A stretch of 64,000 nt of DNA from Klebsiella electrica. GTDB taxonomy: Bacteria > Pseudomonadota > Gammaproteobacteria > Enterobacterales > Enterobacteriaceae. Positions 44,926 through 53,466 of this stretch are shown piece by piece; the first letter of the stretch is position 1, and each line of letters starts with the position of its first letter. Both the position numbers and the translations under genes were made by a program. The stretch covers positions 186,001 through 250,000 of the forward strand of contig NZ_CP041248.1 in the NCBI RefSeq assembly GCF_006711645.1, given 5' to 3'. The notes beneath the pieces are model-generated. The model was not told the origin of the DNA and did not search any database. It was given only the letters and a program-made list of their open reading frames with translations.

Positions 44926-47583
44926 ATGAAAAACCTTTTCCGCAAAAAATGGTTTTACAGACCACTCTGCACAATAACGATGTTATGTCACCTTGGTGTT
45001 GTATCCTACGTGCCGTATGCCTTTTCAGCAACGACCCAGGAAAACGTTACATCTGCCACTAATTTCTATAAAACACTGCCGCAAGTTTCAGCTACGTCAA
45101 ATGGTACGGTTCAGTATGGAAAAGGCCAGGCCGTTGATTTGAACTCTGCTTATCCAAATCAAGGTTCATCAACTTCACTGGATAGCCTGAAAGGAACCTA
45201 CGGAGATGACAGCAACACGCTAAAACTGGGCAATACAACCAACGCCAATCTGAAAACCGAAAATTCACTGCGCGGCGAAGCTTACCGAACGCTGGTGGGC
45301 TCAACGAAAACTACAGCAAACATTAAACCTGATGATTCCATCTTTGATGGCCATAAAGACTTCCTGGAGAATCAGGATAAGTACATGCAAGATCTTGGTG
45401 ATTGTTCTATGACCAAGACCATGACGAATAAGGACACCGTCAACCATATCCCTGATTATCGCGAATGTACCCGTACCACAAGTGTCAGCGGCACATTCAC
45501 CCTCTACCATCCTTACGTTGCCGGTATGCTCTCGCATTATAGTGGCGCGGCGAACATCGGTTCTTGCGGCACTAACTGCATCGAACTCTGGCTCGGGACT
45601 GTCGGTGATAACTACTGGGACGGCAACTGCACAATATTTGAACAGGCAATGGCCGTCACTGTCTACAATCCCCAGGCAGTTACCAGCGCCAAGATCATCA
45701 GGGCTAAATGGGATGATTACATGCAGATTTATGTCGGTGGTACAGATAGGGGTAGTTTGGTTTGGGCAGGGCCAAAAGGTTTAAACGTCTTCCCGCCAGA
45801 GACATCAGGAGCCTGTGAATTAAAAACAAGCTGGGATCAGTCGATTAATGTAGATGTAACAGCACAAATCCGAAATACCCCCCAAAATGGCGTTCTTAAT
45901 TTCAAAAACCGTGTGTCAGTGACTGGCAGCGGCGAAGGTTATGCTCTCATTTATATTTACTTTGACCCAAACAAAATTATCTCGGATAACGCCTGGACTG
46001 TTGATAAACCTGAACAATTCGATACGTTGCTGAAGGCCATCAACGCCGGGTATTGCCAGAATTACACGGTAACCTGCCGCGAGACAGTCATTCCTGATGC
46101 AAATGGGTGCGCAACCATAAATGGCGCACGTATCTGCGAAAACCAGCTTGCTAAGCCGCCGATCGGAGGTCTCTCACCTTTCTGTAAGTCTGCAACGGTA
46201 GTTTCCAACTGCGGAACCGACGGTGGCGTTAACAATACTTGCAAGCAGTACGATGCAAACACTGCATGTAAATTCATTAAGTCCACTTGCATAACAGGTG
46301 CGGAGGGTGACAAAAATGGGTGCTGGCAGGCAACCGAGGTATGGGATTGCGGAACGGATGTCGTTGTACCCAATACCTCCTCCACCGATACCTATACTTG
46401 TCCTGGCGCTGTGCAATGCCTTAATGGGTCTTGCCTACAGCCTTCTGCTGAACCAAGCGGCGATTTCAACAAAGCAGTTGCAACTCTTCAGGCCGCAACT
46501 TACGCATTGAATGAAATGAAGTGTGGCGATGATACTGACGAAACCAACCGTTCCTGCACTCTTTTTAAAGGTGAGTCTGCACAATGTAAATCGGCGATGG
46601 GGGGATGGGTGGATTGTTGTGATCAGCCCGTAGATGTCAGCTGGATTCAGTATTTGCAGTTGTCCTACTACACTCTAAAAATTGCTGATGCTGTCTCTGT
46701 AAAAGCCGGTATGTTCGAACAGGGAAAAGGTATTTTTGACATGGGTTCCGAACTTATGACTAATGCCATCGATACAATAACTCGACCAGCTATTTCCGCT
46801 TTCAACAGTCTGGTTGGGTCGGCAGGTACTGAAGCGGCTCAGCAAGCTACAGAAGCAGGTTTGTCCGGTTTGATGAATCAGGCTATAGGAGCGCTGACGA
46901 AACAAGTTGCTCAATGGACTCTTGATACCTTCGGCCCTGCTGCGACGAATCTGATATTTGAAAGTGCGGCCTCTGGCGGTGGCGCAGCCGTAACATCGTC
47001 TGGCCTGGCTACATCTGTTCAATTGTCGTCAACTATTGTTTCGGCAATATCCGTGGTTGGATATGCTTACATGGCGTACCAGATTGCTAATATACTGGTC
47101 AACATCATCTGGGCTTGTACTCCTGATGAATTTAAGCTTGCCGTTAAGAAAGAAACAAAATTGGCCGTGCATATATCCAGCTGGTGTGAAACAAAGTTTC
47201 TGGGTGTCTGTATCGAGAAACGGTCAAGTTATTGCACGTTTGATTCTCAGATTGGTCGCATCATTCAGGAACAAGGGAGACCAATGTTAGGTATCGGCTG
47301 GGGGGATAAAAAGAACCCGGATTGTCGACCACTGACGTTAGAAGAATTTGGACGGATTGATTTTAACAAACTCGATTTGTCAGAGTGGATTGGTTCACTT
47401 TACGAGGCGAAACTTTTACCTAAAGCGTCGGAAATAAATCTGGATAAGATAACCGGTAAAGGAAACGTATTGAATATAGATGGATCTCGCCAGAACTCCC
47501 TGGAGCGATTCCAGAGCGGTGTTGACAGTATCGATGTTGATGCGGCGAAATCTAGCACAGAGGCTGTTTTGAAAACTCAATAG
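44926..47583 (+). CDS. traN: TraN outer-membrane mating-pair stabilisation protein
   Basis: 885 residues with a signal peptide (cleavage near AFSATT) and about 35 Cys residues, mostly between 135 and 540 and in the C-terminal third. The WVDCCDQPVDVSW and SWCETKFLGVCIEKRSSYCTFDSQIGRIIQEQGRPMLGIGWG-like segments (shown in part) are diagnostic of TraN. It contacts receptors on the recipient cell. It stands alone with its own upstream region and terminator, as in IncA/C elements. Confidence 0.92.
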   Translation: MKNLFRKKWFYRPLCTITMLCHLGVVSYVPYAFSATTQENVTSATNFYKTLPQVSATSNGTVQYGKGQAVDLNSAYPNQGSSTSLDSLKGTYGDDSNTLKLGNTTNANLKTENSLRGEAYRTLVGSTKTTANIKPDDSIFDGHKDFLENQDKYMQDLGDCSMTKTMTNKDTVNHIPDYRECTRTTSVSGTFTLYHPYVAGMLSHYSGAANIGSCGTNCIELWLGTVGDNYWDGNCTIFEQAMAVTVYNPQAVTSAKIIRAKWDDYMQIYVGGTDRGSLVWAGPKGLNVFPPETSGACELKTSWDQSINVDVTAQIRNTPQNGVLNFKNRVSVTGSGEGYALIYIYFDPNKIISDNAWTVDKPEQFDTLLKAINAGYCQNYTVTCRETVIPDANGCATINGARICENQLAKPPIGGLSPFCKSATVVSNCGTDGGVNNTCKQYDANTACKFIKSTCITGAEGDKNGCWQATEVWDCGTDVVVPNTSSTDTYTCPGAVQCLNGSCLQPSAEPSGDFNKAVATLQAATYALNEMKCGDDTDETNRSCTLFKGESAQCKSAMGGWVDCCDQPVDVSWIQYLQLSYYTLKIADAVSVKAGMFEQGKGIFDMGSELMTNAIDTITRPAISAFNSLVGSAGTEAAQQATEAGLSGLMNQAIGALTKQVAQWTLDTFGPAATNLIFESAASGGGAAVTSSGLATSVQLSSTIVSAISVVGYAYMAYQIANILVNIIWACTPDEFKLAVKKETKLAVHISSWCETKFLGVCIEKRSSYCTFDSQIGRIIQEQGRPMLGIGWGDKKNPDCRPLTLEEFGRIDFNKLDLSEWIGSLYEAKLLPKASEINLDKITGKGNVLNIDGSRQNSLERFQSGVDSIDVDAAKSSTEAVLKTQ

Positions 47584-47597
47584 CTTTGCAGGATAAG

Positions 47598-47627
47598 AAG
47601 CCCCGACTTTATGTCGGGGCTTTTTTT
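47598..47627 (+). terminator. Rho-independent terminator after traN
   Basis: AAGCCCCGAC, loop TTTAT, GTCGGGGCTT and a T-run; it abuts the stop of the convergent lipoprotein gene. Confidence 0.95.
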
Positions 47628-48398
47628 TTACTTTCTGAACAGGTATTGCTTACCGTCACTGAATACCATTGGTTCATGTTCAGGAGAGCCTGGTAAGAAC
47701 AGAGCCCGCTGAGCACCCAGTTCTTTACTCATTTCTTTAACCAGACCTACGTTAGAGGCTCGTGTTGCATAGAGGTTGAAGCAGTCATTACCGATAATGA
47801 ATGTCACCTGACCGCTGGTGCTGATAGGTGGTTTCGGCAACGTTGGAGCTATATCAGCATACGATACCCAATCACCGTTCGTCGCTTTCCGACGAACTGC
47901 ATTTTCAACAGCACCGCCTTTCCCCTCACACATCCCACCAACTTTGTATCCATCCATCCGGGTTAGTGTTTTCCAGAAAATCGCATTGACCTCACGCTCA
48001 TTATCTTCCTGAGATTTACCGTTCCATGACGCGACACGCACCACGCCATCAACAATAGCAGTAGGCTGTTGGGCCGTTAAAACAGACAGCACAGGGATGA
48101 AAGATGTGTGTGTCGCGAAGCCCGCAGCCACATCGGCCACTCCATTACCTCCCAGGTTGGTTACACCTTTTTCACCAGCCTTAACCGGGGTTTTGAGAGG
48201 GACAAGCTGCCCATTGGACGCGAAACCGTTATAGATAAGGTATTGATCGCCAGCATCGGTGATCTGACGTAAATCCATCGCTCGGGCAAATTTCAAAGCA
48301 TCAGATGGATTGCTGTCAACCGGCATAGCTGGTGGTTGAGAAGCCGCGCAACCAACTAACATCAGCGATACCAAAGCAAGACCAGAGATTTTCTTCAT
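47628..48398 (-). CDS. Putative lipoprotein downstream of traN
   Basis: 256 residues with a lipoprotein signal ending in the lipobox LVGC (Cys near residue 17). The mature protein is mixed alpha/beta with two later Cys (GGMCEGKGG, GNDCFNLYA) that could form a disulphide. A monocistronic unit, bounded by terminators. I do not recognise the family; entry or surface exclusion is one possibility from its place beside traN, without direct evidence. Confidence 0.65.
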   Translation of the reverse strand: MKKISGLALVSLMLVGCAASQPPAMPVDSNPSDALKFARAMDLRQITDAGDQYLIYNGFASNGQLVPLKTPVKAGEKGVTNLGGNGVADVAAGFATHTSFIPVLSVLTAQQPTAIVDGVVRVASWNGKSQEDNEREVNAIFWKTLTRMDGYKVGGMCEGKGGAVENAVRRKATNGDWVSYADIAPTLPKPPISTSGQVTFIIGNDCFNLYATRASNVGLVKEMSKELGAQRALFLPGSPEHEPMVFSDGKQYLFRK

Positions 48399-48477
48399 TT
48401 TATTTTCCTTGGGACACCAGTAGGTTTGTTATTCAATACTAACCCGACTCATTCACGTGACGAAGTATCCAGGCAAT

Positions 48478-48507
48478 AAAAAAGCCCGTTAAAACGGGCT
48501 TTTTTAT
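48478..48507. terminator. Terminator of the parM-acaC operon
   Basis: AAAAAAGCCCGTT and AACGGGCTTTTTT symmetric stem between the regulator gene and the lipoprotein gene; works on either strand. Confidence 0.9.
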
Positions 48508-48525
48508 GAAATTTAACTTAGTCAC

Positions 48526-49056
48526 TTACGAGCTTTCATTTTCAGCTTCTGTATCAGAGCAGAACGGACAAATATGTTTTTTCCGTGGACGGTCACAACT
48601 CTGCGGTGAAATAAATGAAAGATCGCAACGGTAACACCTTACCATACGTATTTCTTCAGCTCGAAAATCACGAGCAAGAGTCCAGGCCTCGTTGGCATCA
48701 ATCATCATTTTCGAGGCTTCTTCCGGGCGGAATTTAAGGTTTAGTTCCCGGTAGATTTCGAACGCACTCACCACATCAACGATGTTGTCACTGTTGTTTG
48801 GGTCTTTCGAACGACGCAGATAGATGCTCATAAAATTGGTTGCCTCAACCTTTTTATGTGTCGTATTGAGCAGCGTCTCTGAATGTTTAAGTCGTCCGAT
48901 TGATACATCACTCAGATGGAACTCTTTTCGCAAAAAATCAATAACACGGTCACTTGCATTAAGCGAATGCACAATGATCTTTCTACGAAATCCTAATTTT
49001 ACCATTTTCTGTGTTAAAGCAAATTTATCTTCATCCCGGACAAGAGCAGCCTTCAT
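48526..49056 (-). CDS. acaC: FlhC/AcaC/SetC-family transcriptional activator
   Basis: 176 residues from the ATG at 49056, just after the upstream gene's TGA. FlhC features: KMVKLGFRRKIIVHSLNASDRVI, then DLNLKFRPEEAS-like helix. A C-terminal zinc site follows, with C-x2-C pairs in MVRCYRCDLSFISPQSC and CPFC. In IncC (AcaCD) and SXT (SetCD) such proteins switch on all transfer genes and help excise genomic islands. The immediately preceding gene is its likely partner. It ends a five-gene operon with parM and parR. Confidence 0.8.
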   Translation of the reverse strand: MKAALVRDEDKFALTQKMVKLGFRRKIIVHSLNASDRVIDFLRKEFHLSDVSIGRLKHSETLLNTTHKKVEATNFMSIYLRRSKDPNNSDNIVDVVSAFEIYRELNLKFRPEEASKMMIDANEAWTLARDFRAEEIRMVRCYRCDLSFISPQSCDRPRKKHICPFCSDTEAENESS

Positions 49057-49058
49057 AA

Positions 49059-49589
49059 TCAATTACTCCAATGAGAATAGCGCGACTGTAAGTAACCTGT
49101 TAATTCTAAGGTTGGGTTGGGGGCTCCAATAACTGTACTGAAGTCACAATCTACTAAATCGGCAAATGGACGAATAGGTTTAAAATATATTTTGCCGGTT
49201 ATGATTGCATCGATTGTTTGTGCATCATCCATACGTTCGACAAGCTGTACGGTTTTTTCATTATCAAACCAGTAGAACGTTTGGGCAACAGTCCCCGTAT
49301 TAATGAAAACACGAACACTGAATACCAGCAGGGCAAGCCGTAGGATGTATGAGTCATGACGAACGAATTTTTCTACCTCAGTAGATATCTTGCGCTCGGG
49401 ATCATGACAGATATTAAAGATGGGCAAGTCATACTTCTCCATCGATAAAGCGAGCTTGGCCTGATTAGATTTCTCTATCAAAAATTCCCGGTCTCCTTCT
49501 GCTAACTCAAAAGGGCTTTTATACAACGATTGCGCACGGGTAATAATTGAGATGGCAGTCTGTAGAAAATACAAATTTTGATTAATCAT
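49059..49589 (-). CDS. Likely FlhD/AcaD/SetD-type partner of the activator
   Basis: 176 residues from the ATG overlapping the end of the transglycosylase gene (AATGATTAA junction). The N-terminal helix INQNLYFLQTAISIITRAQSL recalls the FlhD start. The C-terminal part has two more hydrophobic helices (ILRLALLVFSVRVFI) and no Cys pair. FlhD itself is about 116 residues, so this is longer. The identity rests mainly on its place directly upstream of the FlhC-type gene, the order seen in IncC. Confidence 0.55.
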   Translation of the reverse strand: MINQNLYFLQTAISIITRAQSLYKSPFELAEGDREFLIEKSNQAKLALSMEKYDLPIFNICHDPERKISTEVEKFVRHDSYILRLALLVFSVRVFINTGTVAQTFYWFDNEKTVQLVERMDDAQTIDAIITGKIYFKPIRPFADLVDCDFSTVIGAPNPTLELTGYLQSRYSHWSN

Positions 49590-50142
49590 TTTCGATAAGC
49601 CTCTTCCATACGCGTAATACGCGCTGACCATATTCACGAGCCTTGCCTTCCAACTTAGGGTTTTGAGTGTTGTATCCACCTATCGCCAGTTCTATATCGC
49701 CAGGGTTAGCTTTGATGGCTGCACACAAAGTCTTTGCCCCGATTCGGATGTTTGTATCGACATCCAGGAGTTCTTCAGGATGGTTAACATACTGTCCGTT
49801 CCAACGAAAATTAATTTGAACGATTCCAATATCTGTTACCGGAGTGGCTGAGAGATAGCGGGCTAGCGCTCTCTTTGCATCTTCATAACTTGTCGGGTAA
49901 TACGACCCATAAACATAGTTGTTCAATGCCCAGGGGCTGGGAACAACATACCCCTTGGTTCCTGCATTATTTTTACTCTCGGTGAGTGCCACCGCGTAGA
50001 GAAGGTACGGATCGAGGCCACACTCTTTCTGGGAATGCTTTTCCCAAGAAGTGCCACGAAGATCTACAAGCCTGGCGTTCGTACTCGTGCAGTAAGCAGC
50101 ACATAGTAAAGCGAGCACCAAACTCTTCGTTGCTATCTGCAT
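49582..50142 (-). CDS. slt: Periplasmic lytic transglycosylase (SLT fold)
   Basis: 186 residues from the ATG at 50142 (GGGGAGGGGAA upstream). The signal peptide ends near residue 23. The SLT signature follows: LDPYLLYAVALTESKNN with the catalytic Glu, then GIVQINFRWNG and AIGGYNTQNP. It would locally open the peptidoglycan for the transfer channel, like F Orf169 or VirB1. Overlaps the next gene by 8 bases. Confidence 0.88.
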   Translation of the reverse strand: MQIATKSLVLALLCAAYCTSTNARLVDLRGTSWEKHSQKECGLDPYLLYAVALTESKNNAGTKGYVVPSPWALNNYVYGSYYPTSYEDAKRALARYLSATPVTDIGIVQINFRWNGQYVNHPEELLDVDTNIRIGAKTLCAAIKANPGDIELAIGGYNTQNPKLEGKAREYGQRVLRVWKRLIEND

Positions 50143-50171
50143 TTCCCCTCCCCACAAACCCTACAACGGCA

Positions 50172-50702
50172 TCAACTTATGCGAACACGCCTTGGTGTAA
50201 CCTTTTCATTAACGCCGCTATCTTGATTGTCGCCTGTCTCCCCAACGCCCGATTTATCTCCAGGATTGGGATCCGGTATTTTTCCAGCAATCTCAGGCTT
50301 ACTGGTAAGGTTCGCCGTCGATAACTGGTCATCTTTAACTTCGAACTCTTGAATATCACTGCCCACACAAAATGGCGGGCCTGTATTGACTATATCGTTG
50401 CTAACCACGTGACGAAATTTTGGTTCAGTGTCCTCATTTACTTTGGGTAAGTGGCCGTCTCTCTGACTAGTCATCAGACCAGTCTCATTTTCTGTATTCG
50501 GCCCACGGACTGATTTCTTCTGTTCTGATTTACGTTTTTTTGAAGTCTCACGGACGATACCGGGTATAAAACTGTCACCTGCTAGCAATGCTCGGTTTGC
50601 CAGCGCCAATAGTGAACTGCTGCGCTGGCCAGACTGTTTTGATTCCAGATAATTAATCAGCTCTGGAAACAGTATTGGATTAATCGTCACTCGAACTTGC
50701 AT
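50172..50702 (-). CDS. parR: ParR/StbB-like partition adaptor
   Basis: 176 residues from the ATG at 50702, chosen because AAAGGGGG lies 5-10 bases upstream. The N-terminal region (MQVRVTINPILFPELINYLE) looks like a ribbon-helix-helix DNA-binding start, as in ParR/StbB. The remainder is polar and disordered with a basic C-terminal tip (TPRRVRIS). It should bind a centromere and dock to ParM filaments. Follows parM by 14 bases. Confidence 0.72.
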   Translation of the reverse strand: MQVRVTINPILFPELINYLESKQSGQRSSSLLALANRALLAGDSFIPGIVRETSKKRKSEQKKSVRGPNTENETGLMTSQRDGHLPKVNEDTEPKFRHVVSNDIVNTGPPFCVGSDIQEFEVKDDQLSTANLTSKPEIAGKIPDPNPGDKSGVGETGDNQDSGVNEKVTPRRVRIS

Positions 50703-50716
50703 GAAACCCCCTTTGC

Positions 50717-51739
50717 TCAATCATCGCCGTAAAGCATCAAGTCAACGCCATAGTTCCAGAAACCAATGGCATTACTGGCAACAGGCAACGGGCTCGATAC
50801 GATCCTGGCTCGGGGGAATTCTTCTCGTATGGTCTGTTCGTAGAACCTTGTCCCACCACCGGCAGCTGCAATGATATGGACTGGCCCGAGAACCCTTGTC
50901 GATTTTCGCAACTCTTTGACTACATCACTGGCGATGGAGGGAATAGCTTCTTCAAGCAGAGGACGTAGGGAAATGTGGCGGAACCCATTAAAGAAAGACT
51001 GCTCATTGTTACGGAGAGCGATTTCAATAATTTCTGGTAGATCATCAATTCGCTCTTCCGGGTTATCGGCATTAAGGCGGTTCACAATGCTTTCGATAAT
51101 TGCACTGGTTGCTTTTAATGATGAACCTGAAGAGCCTGATACCCTGCTTCCGCTCTTAAAGGCGATGTAGTCCATCGAGAAGAAGCCAGGGTCAACCACG
51201 AGAATGGTCGACTTCTCTAATTCTTCCTGACTGATAAGGCCCGGTCTGTTAACGATGTCATTGATGACACCAACGCCCTGCTGAAGAACGAGGCATTTTT
51301 TAACAGTCACTGTTTTTCCTGGCGCAATAGTAAACGTACCGGTGAGCCTCGCAGTCAGTTTCGCGCGTTCACTTTCATTAGCAAGACGGACAGGTAAACC
51401 AGTTACTACCAGGTCGATTTCATTGCCTGCTTTAGCAGTGATTTTATCCAGTGAGGCCAGATATAGTGCCAGGTACATTTCTGTCATGTGGTAACGGTCA
51501 TGCAGCTCACGCGCATCGGGGCGTTCGGTAAAAGCCCGCCATTCTTTACCTCCTGGGTACACCAACACTTCATGTTCGCAGCTACGCTTTACCAGCCGCA
51601 CATCATCTACTGGCTCATTCGTAGCGTAGGCCGGATAAATACTGACTGTGGGTTTGTCATCCGCTGAATCCCCTACAGCAATTTTTACATTGCTGTATCC
51701 AATATCAATTCCGCAGACAACCAATTTGTCATTGCTCAT
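50717..51739 (-). CDS. parM: ParM/StbA actin-like segregation ATPase
   Basis: 340 residues. The actin-fold phosphate-1 motif CGIDIGYSNVKIAVGD opens the protein. VVDPGFFSMDYIAF and IIAAAGGGTRFYEQTI give phosphate-2 and adenosine motifs. It polymerises into filaments that push plasmid copies apart. First gene of the minus-strand operon parM-parR-slt-acaD-like-acaC. Its upstream region (51740 onward) holds an inverted-repeat box shared with tra promoters. Confidence 0.9.
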   Translation of the reverse strand: MSNDKLVVCGIDIGYSNVKIAVGDSADDKPTVSIYPAYATNEPVDDVRLVKRSCEHEVLVYPGGKEWRAFTERPDARELHDRYHMTEMYLALYLASLDKITAKAGNEIDLVVTGLPVRLANESERAKLTARLTGTFTIAPGKTVTVKKCLVLQQGVGVINDIVNRPGLISQEELEKSTILVVDPGFFSMDYIAFKSGSRVSGSSGSSLKATSAIIESIVNRLNADNPEERIDDLPEIIEIALRNNEQSFFNGFRHISLRPLLEEAIPSIASDVVKELRKSTRVLGPVHIIAAAGGGTRFYEQTIREEFPRARIVSSPLPVASNAIGFWNYGVDLMLYGDD

Positions 51740-52389
51740 TCGTTAACCCTGCAAGTTAAAAATGAATTACTGCCACTCCGATAACATTTGAGCGCCAAAA
51801 AGGGGTTCGCACTAACGTAAAGAAAGGTGGCCTCCCTCTGTCAACGTCGGGAATTAACCGTTAACAAGTTGTAACATGGTATTCAAACGATCATCGATTA
51901 CCATTTTTTTTATCGGCAAAACGTCCCCATTTTTGACATTAATAATGGCTAGATACGGACGTTTAAAATGTCAGATATGTACATAAATGCTGCATGAAAC
52001 TGGACGTCATATATGGCTAAATCCGGCCCTAAAAACCTTAACCCCTAACCTAAATCAGACTGAGGAAATTAGGTGGTAATGTATGAGGGCAACACATTTA
52101 GATTGGCTTTCCGCCTGGGGATTTCGCGGAGTATATATACTAAAAACACATGCTTCGGTGAGGTGAATTAAGGTATGTTGTGGCGATTACTCAAGGGTAC
52201 ACTTCGTGAAAATTTTACTTAAGCACAAGTTATAATTTCACTTAAATATGCATATCTCCCCTTCACTTCCCCCCCAAAAAAACTCTCTCAAACTAGTATA
52301 TATACCTACAAAATGTGACATAAATCACTATGAAGTTACTGTGATTTAGGATTGATCCTGAAGACGGAGGGAGGTGATGGAAGTTTCAG
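51740..52389. promoter_or_regulatory. Long intergenic region upstream of parM
   Basis: No gene is supported. AAAACGTCCCCATTTT (51918-51933) is the core seen before traI and traF. Two nested inverted repeats cover it: AAACGTCC (51919-51926)/GGACGTTT (51957-51964) and TGACATT (51934-51940)/AATGTCA (51967-51973). GTATATATAC occurs at 52131 and 52296, and ACTTAA direct repeats near 52220-52245. The region should hold the parM promoter and may hold part of the centromere. Confidence 0.5.
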
Positions 52390-52397
52390 CTGCGTTT

Positions 52398-52880
52398 GCC
52401 ATTGTATTCTCCAGAAAGGTAACAAAAAGTGGAAAAGCCAGAAACATAAGTTTCTGCCATATCATATAGCGACTCTACATAATCGTTTACTAAGAGGTTT
52501 GTGCAGCGGTGGGCGTCATCCCGTTAATCGCCTCTACATTAGGGGAAGTAAGTTTCCATTATATTCCCCAGAAACCTATTAAAAATCAGAAATGCCCAGA
52601 AACGTAGTTTTCTGCCATATCATATAGAGATTGGCAAACTGCTTGATTAAAATAAAATGGCTTGATAAAAGTACCCGTACAGATAGATATTAATAGCTCA
52701 ATCACCAGATTGCCATTGTATTCTCCAGAAACATGCAAAAAATGAGAACACCCAGAAAGATACTTAACTGGAGAATCAATCTTTCCTGTTTTGGAACTGA
52801 AAACTAAAAATCGAACCTGAAAAGGAGTTTTCTCTTTCTCCAGAAACATAGAGTTCTGGCGTAATAATAGAGATTCTCTT
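52398..52880 (+). repeat. CCAGAAA repeat and palindrome array; candidate oriT or centromere
   Basis: CCAGAAA occurs seven times: 52411, 52438, 52568, 52596, 52725, 52752 and 52840. GCCATTGTATTCTCCAGAAA is duplicated exactly at 52398-52417 and 52712-52731. Three copies form inverted repeats: CAGAAAC/GTTTCTG near 52439, CAGAAA/TTTCTG near 52597 and CCAGAA/TTCTGG near 52840. The first two continue into CCATATCATATAG. In IncC and SXT elements oriT lies just upstream of mobI, and this array ends 40 bases before a MobI-like gene. A ParR centromere is the main alternative. Confidence 0.55.
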
Positions 52881-52922
52881 TTTTGGGGTTAAGTCCTAAT
52901 CAAAAAACATCGAGGTGGTTTT

Positions 52923-53354
52923 ATGCAACTCGTCGGGTACATCAATGATCTGGAAAAGGCTCGTGATGCGGTTGATTCAGCCGCAGAACTTCTGTTTAAC
53001 GAGGCCAATAGTCTTCGGGAGGAATACTGGGACAAAGCTATTGCTGATGACGAGAAGGCACGGTACAGCTTTAACGTAACCAGGCAAGGAACAACTATCA
53101 GGATCCGCTGGGCCAGATTGACACCTTTGCGCAAAGCTGGTGGAGGCATTGATCGTGTCGTTCCCAAATACCTACCTCTCAACAAAGGCGAATCATATCC
53201 ACCAGCGAAATTTAAGGATGCAAGCCAGCGAGAACTTGCGCTTATCGAACTGTATGAAGGTCAGCTTATTTGGTTGCGTGATGAGTTACGAAAAAACCGT
53301 GCAATTCGGCAGGCACTTTCACTTCGAATAACTCACCTAAGAAAACAGCTTTAG
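52923..53354 (+). CDS. mobI: MobI-like relaxosome accessory protein
   Basis: 143 residues, soluble. The pattern is N-terminal helices with EANSLREEYWDKA, then beta strands in RYSFNVTRQGTTIRIRWARL. KYLPLNKGESYPPAKFKD follows, then a C-terminal coiled helix (ALIELYEGQLIWLRDELRK). This order of features recalls MobI proteins of SXT and IncC, which act at oriT with MOBH TraI. GAGGTGG precedes the start. Its palindrome-rich upstream region agrees with an oriT-adjacent gene. Confidence 0.65.
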   Translation: MQLVGYINDLEKARDAVDSAAELLFNEANSLREEYWDKAIADDEKARYSFNVTRQGTTIRIRWARLTPLRKAGGGIDRVVPKYLPLNKGESYPPAKFKDASQRELALIELYEGQLIWLRDELRKNRAIRQALSLRITHLRKQL

Positions 53355-53373
53355 AAATACAAACCGCTCTGGA

Positions 53374-53386
53374 GTAAACATAACGG
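53374..53386 (+). promoter_or_regulatory. GTAAACATAACGG motif copy
   Basis: One base differs from the GTAAACAAAACGG copies before traK and traF. It lies between the MobI-like gene and its terminator. Confidence 0.35.
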
Positions 53387-53395
53387 ATATACATG

Positions 53396-53423
53396 AATAC
53401 CAGGCGATGACCTGGTATTTTTG
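53396..53423 (+). terminator. Rho-independent terminator after mobI
   Basis: ATACCAGG (53397-53404) and CCTGGTAT (53411-53418) stem with following Ts. Confidence 0.9.
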
Positions 53424-53466
53424 TTAGTGAGCCTTCAGGCGATCTGTTAGTGAGCCTTCAGGCGAT
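53424..53466 (+). repeat. Tandem 20-bp repeat, two copies
   Basis: TTAGTGAGCCTTCAGGCGAT at 53424-53443 and again at 53447-53466, three bases apart. Each holds the small palindrome GCCTTCAGGC. Confidence 0.9.

Noticed and set aside
52352..52582. Open frame of 76 codons over the CCAGAAA array
   Set aside because: It covers the repeats, and the translated product is low-quality and basic; repeat structure explains the stretch better.
53424..53466. CRISPR-like repeat
   Set aside because: Only two copies with a 3-base gap and no spacers; no cas genes nearby.
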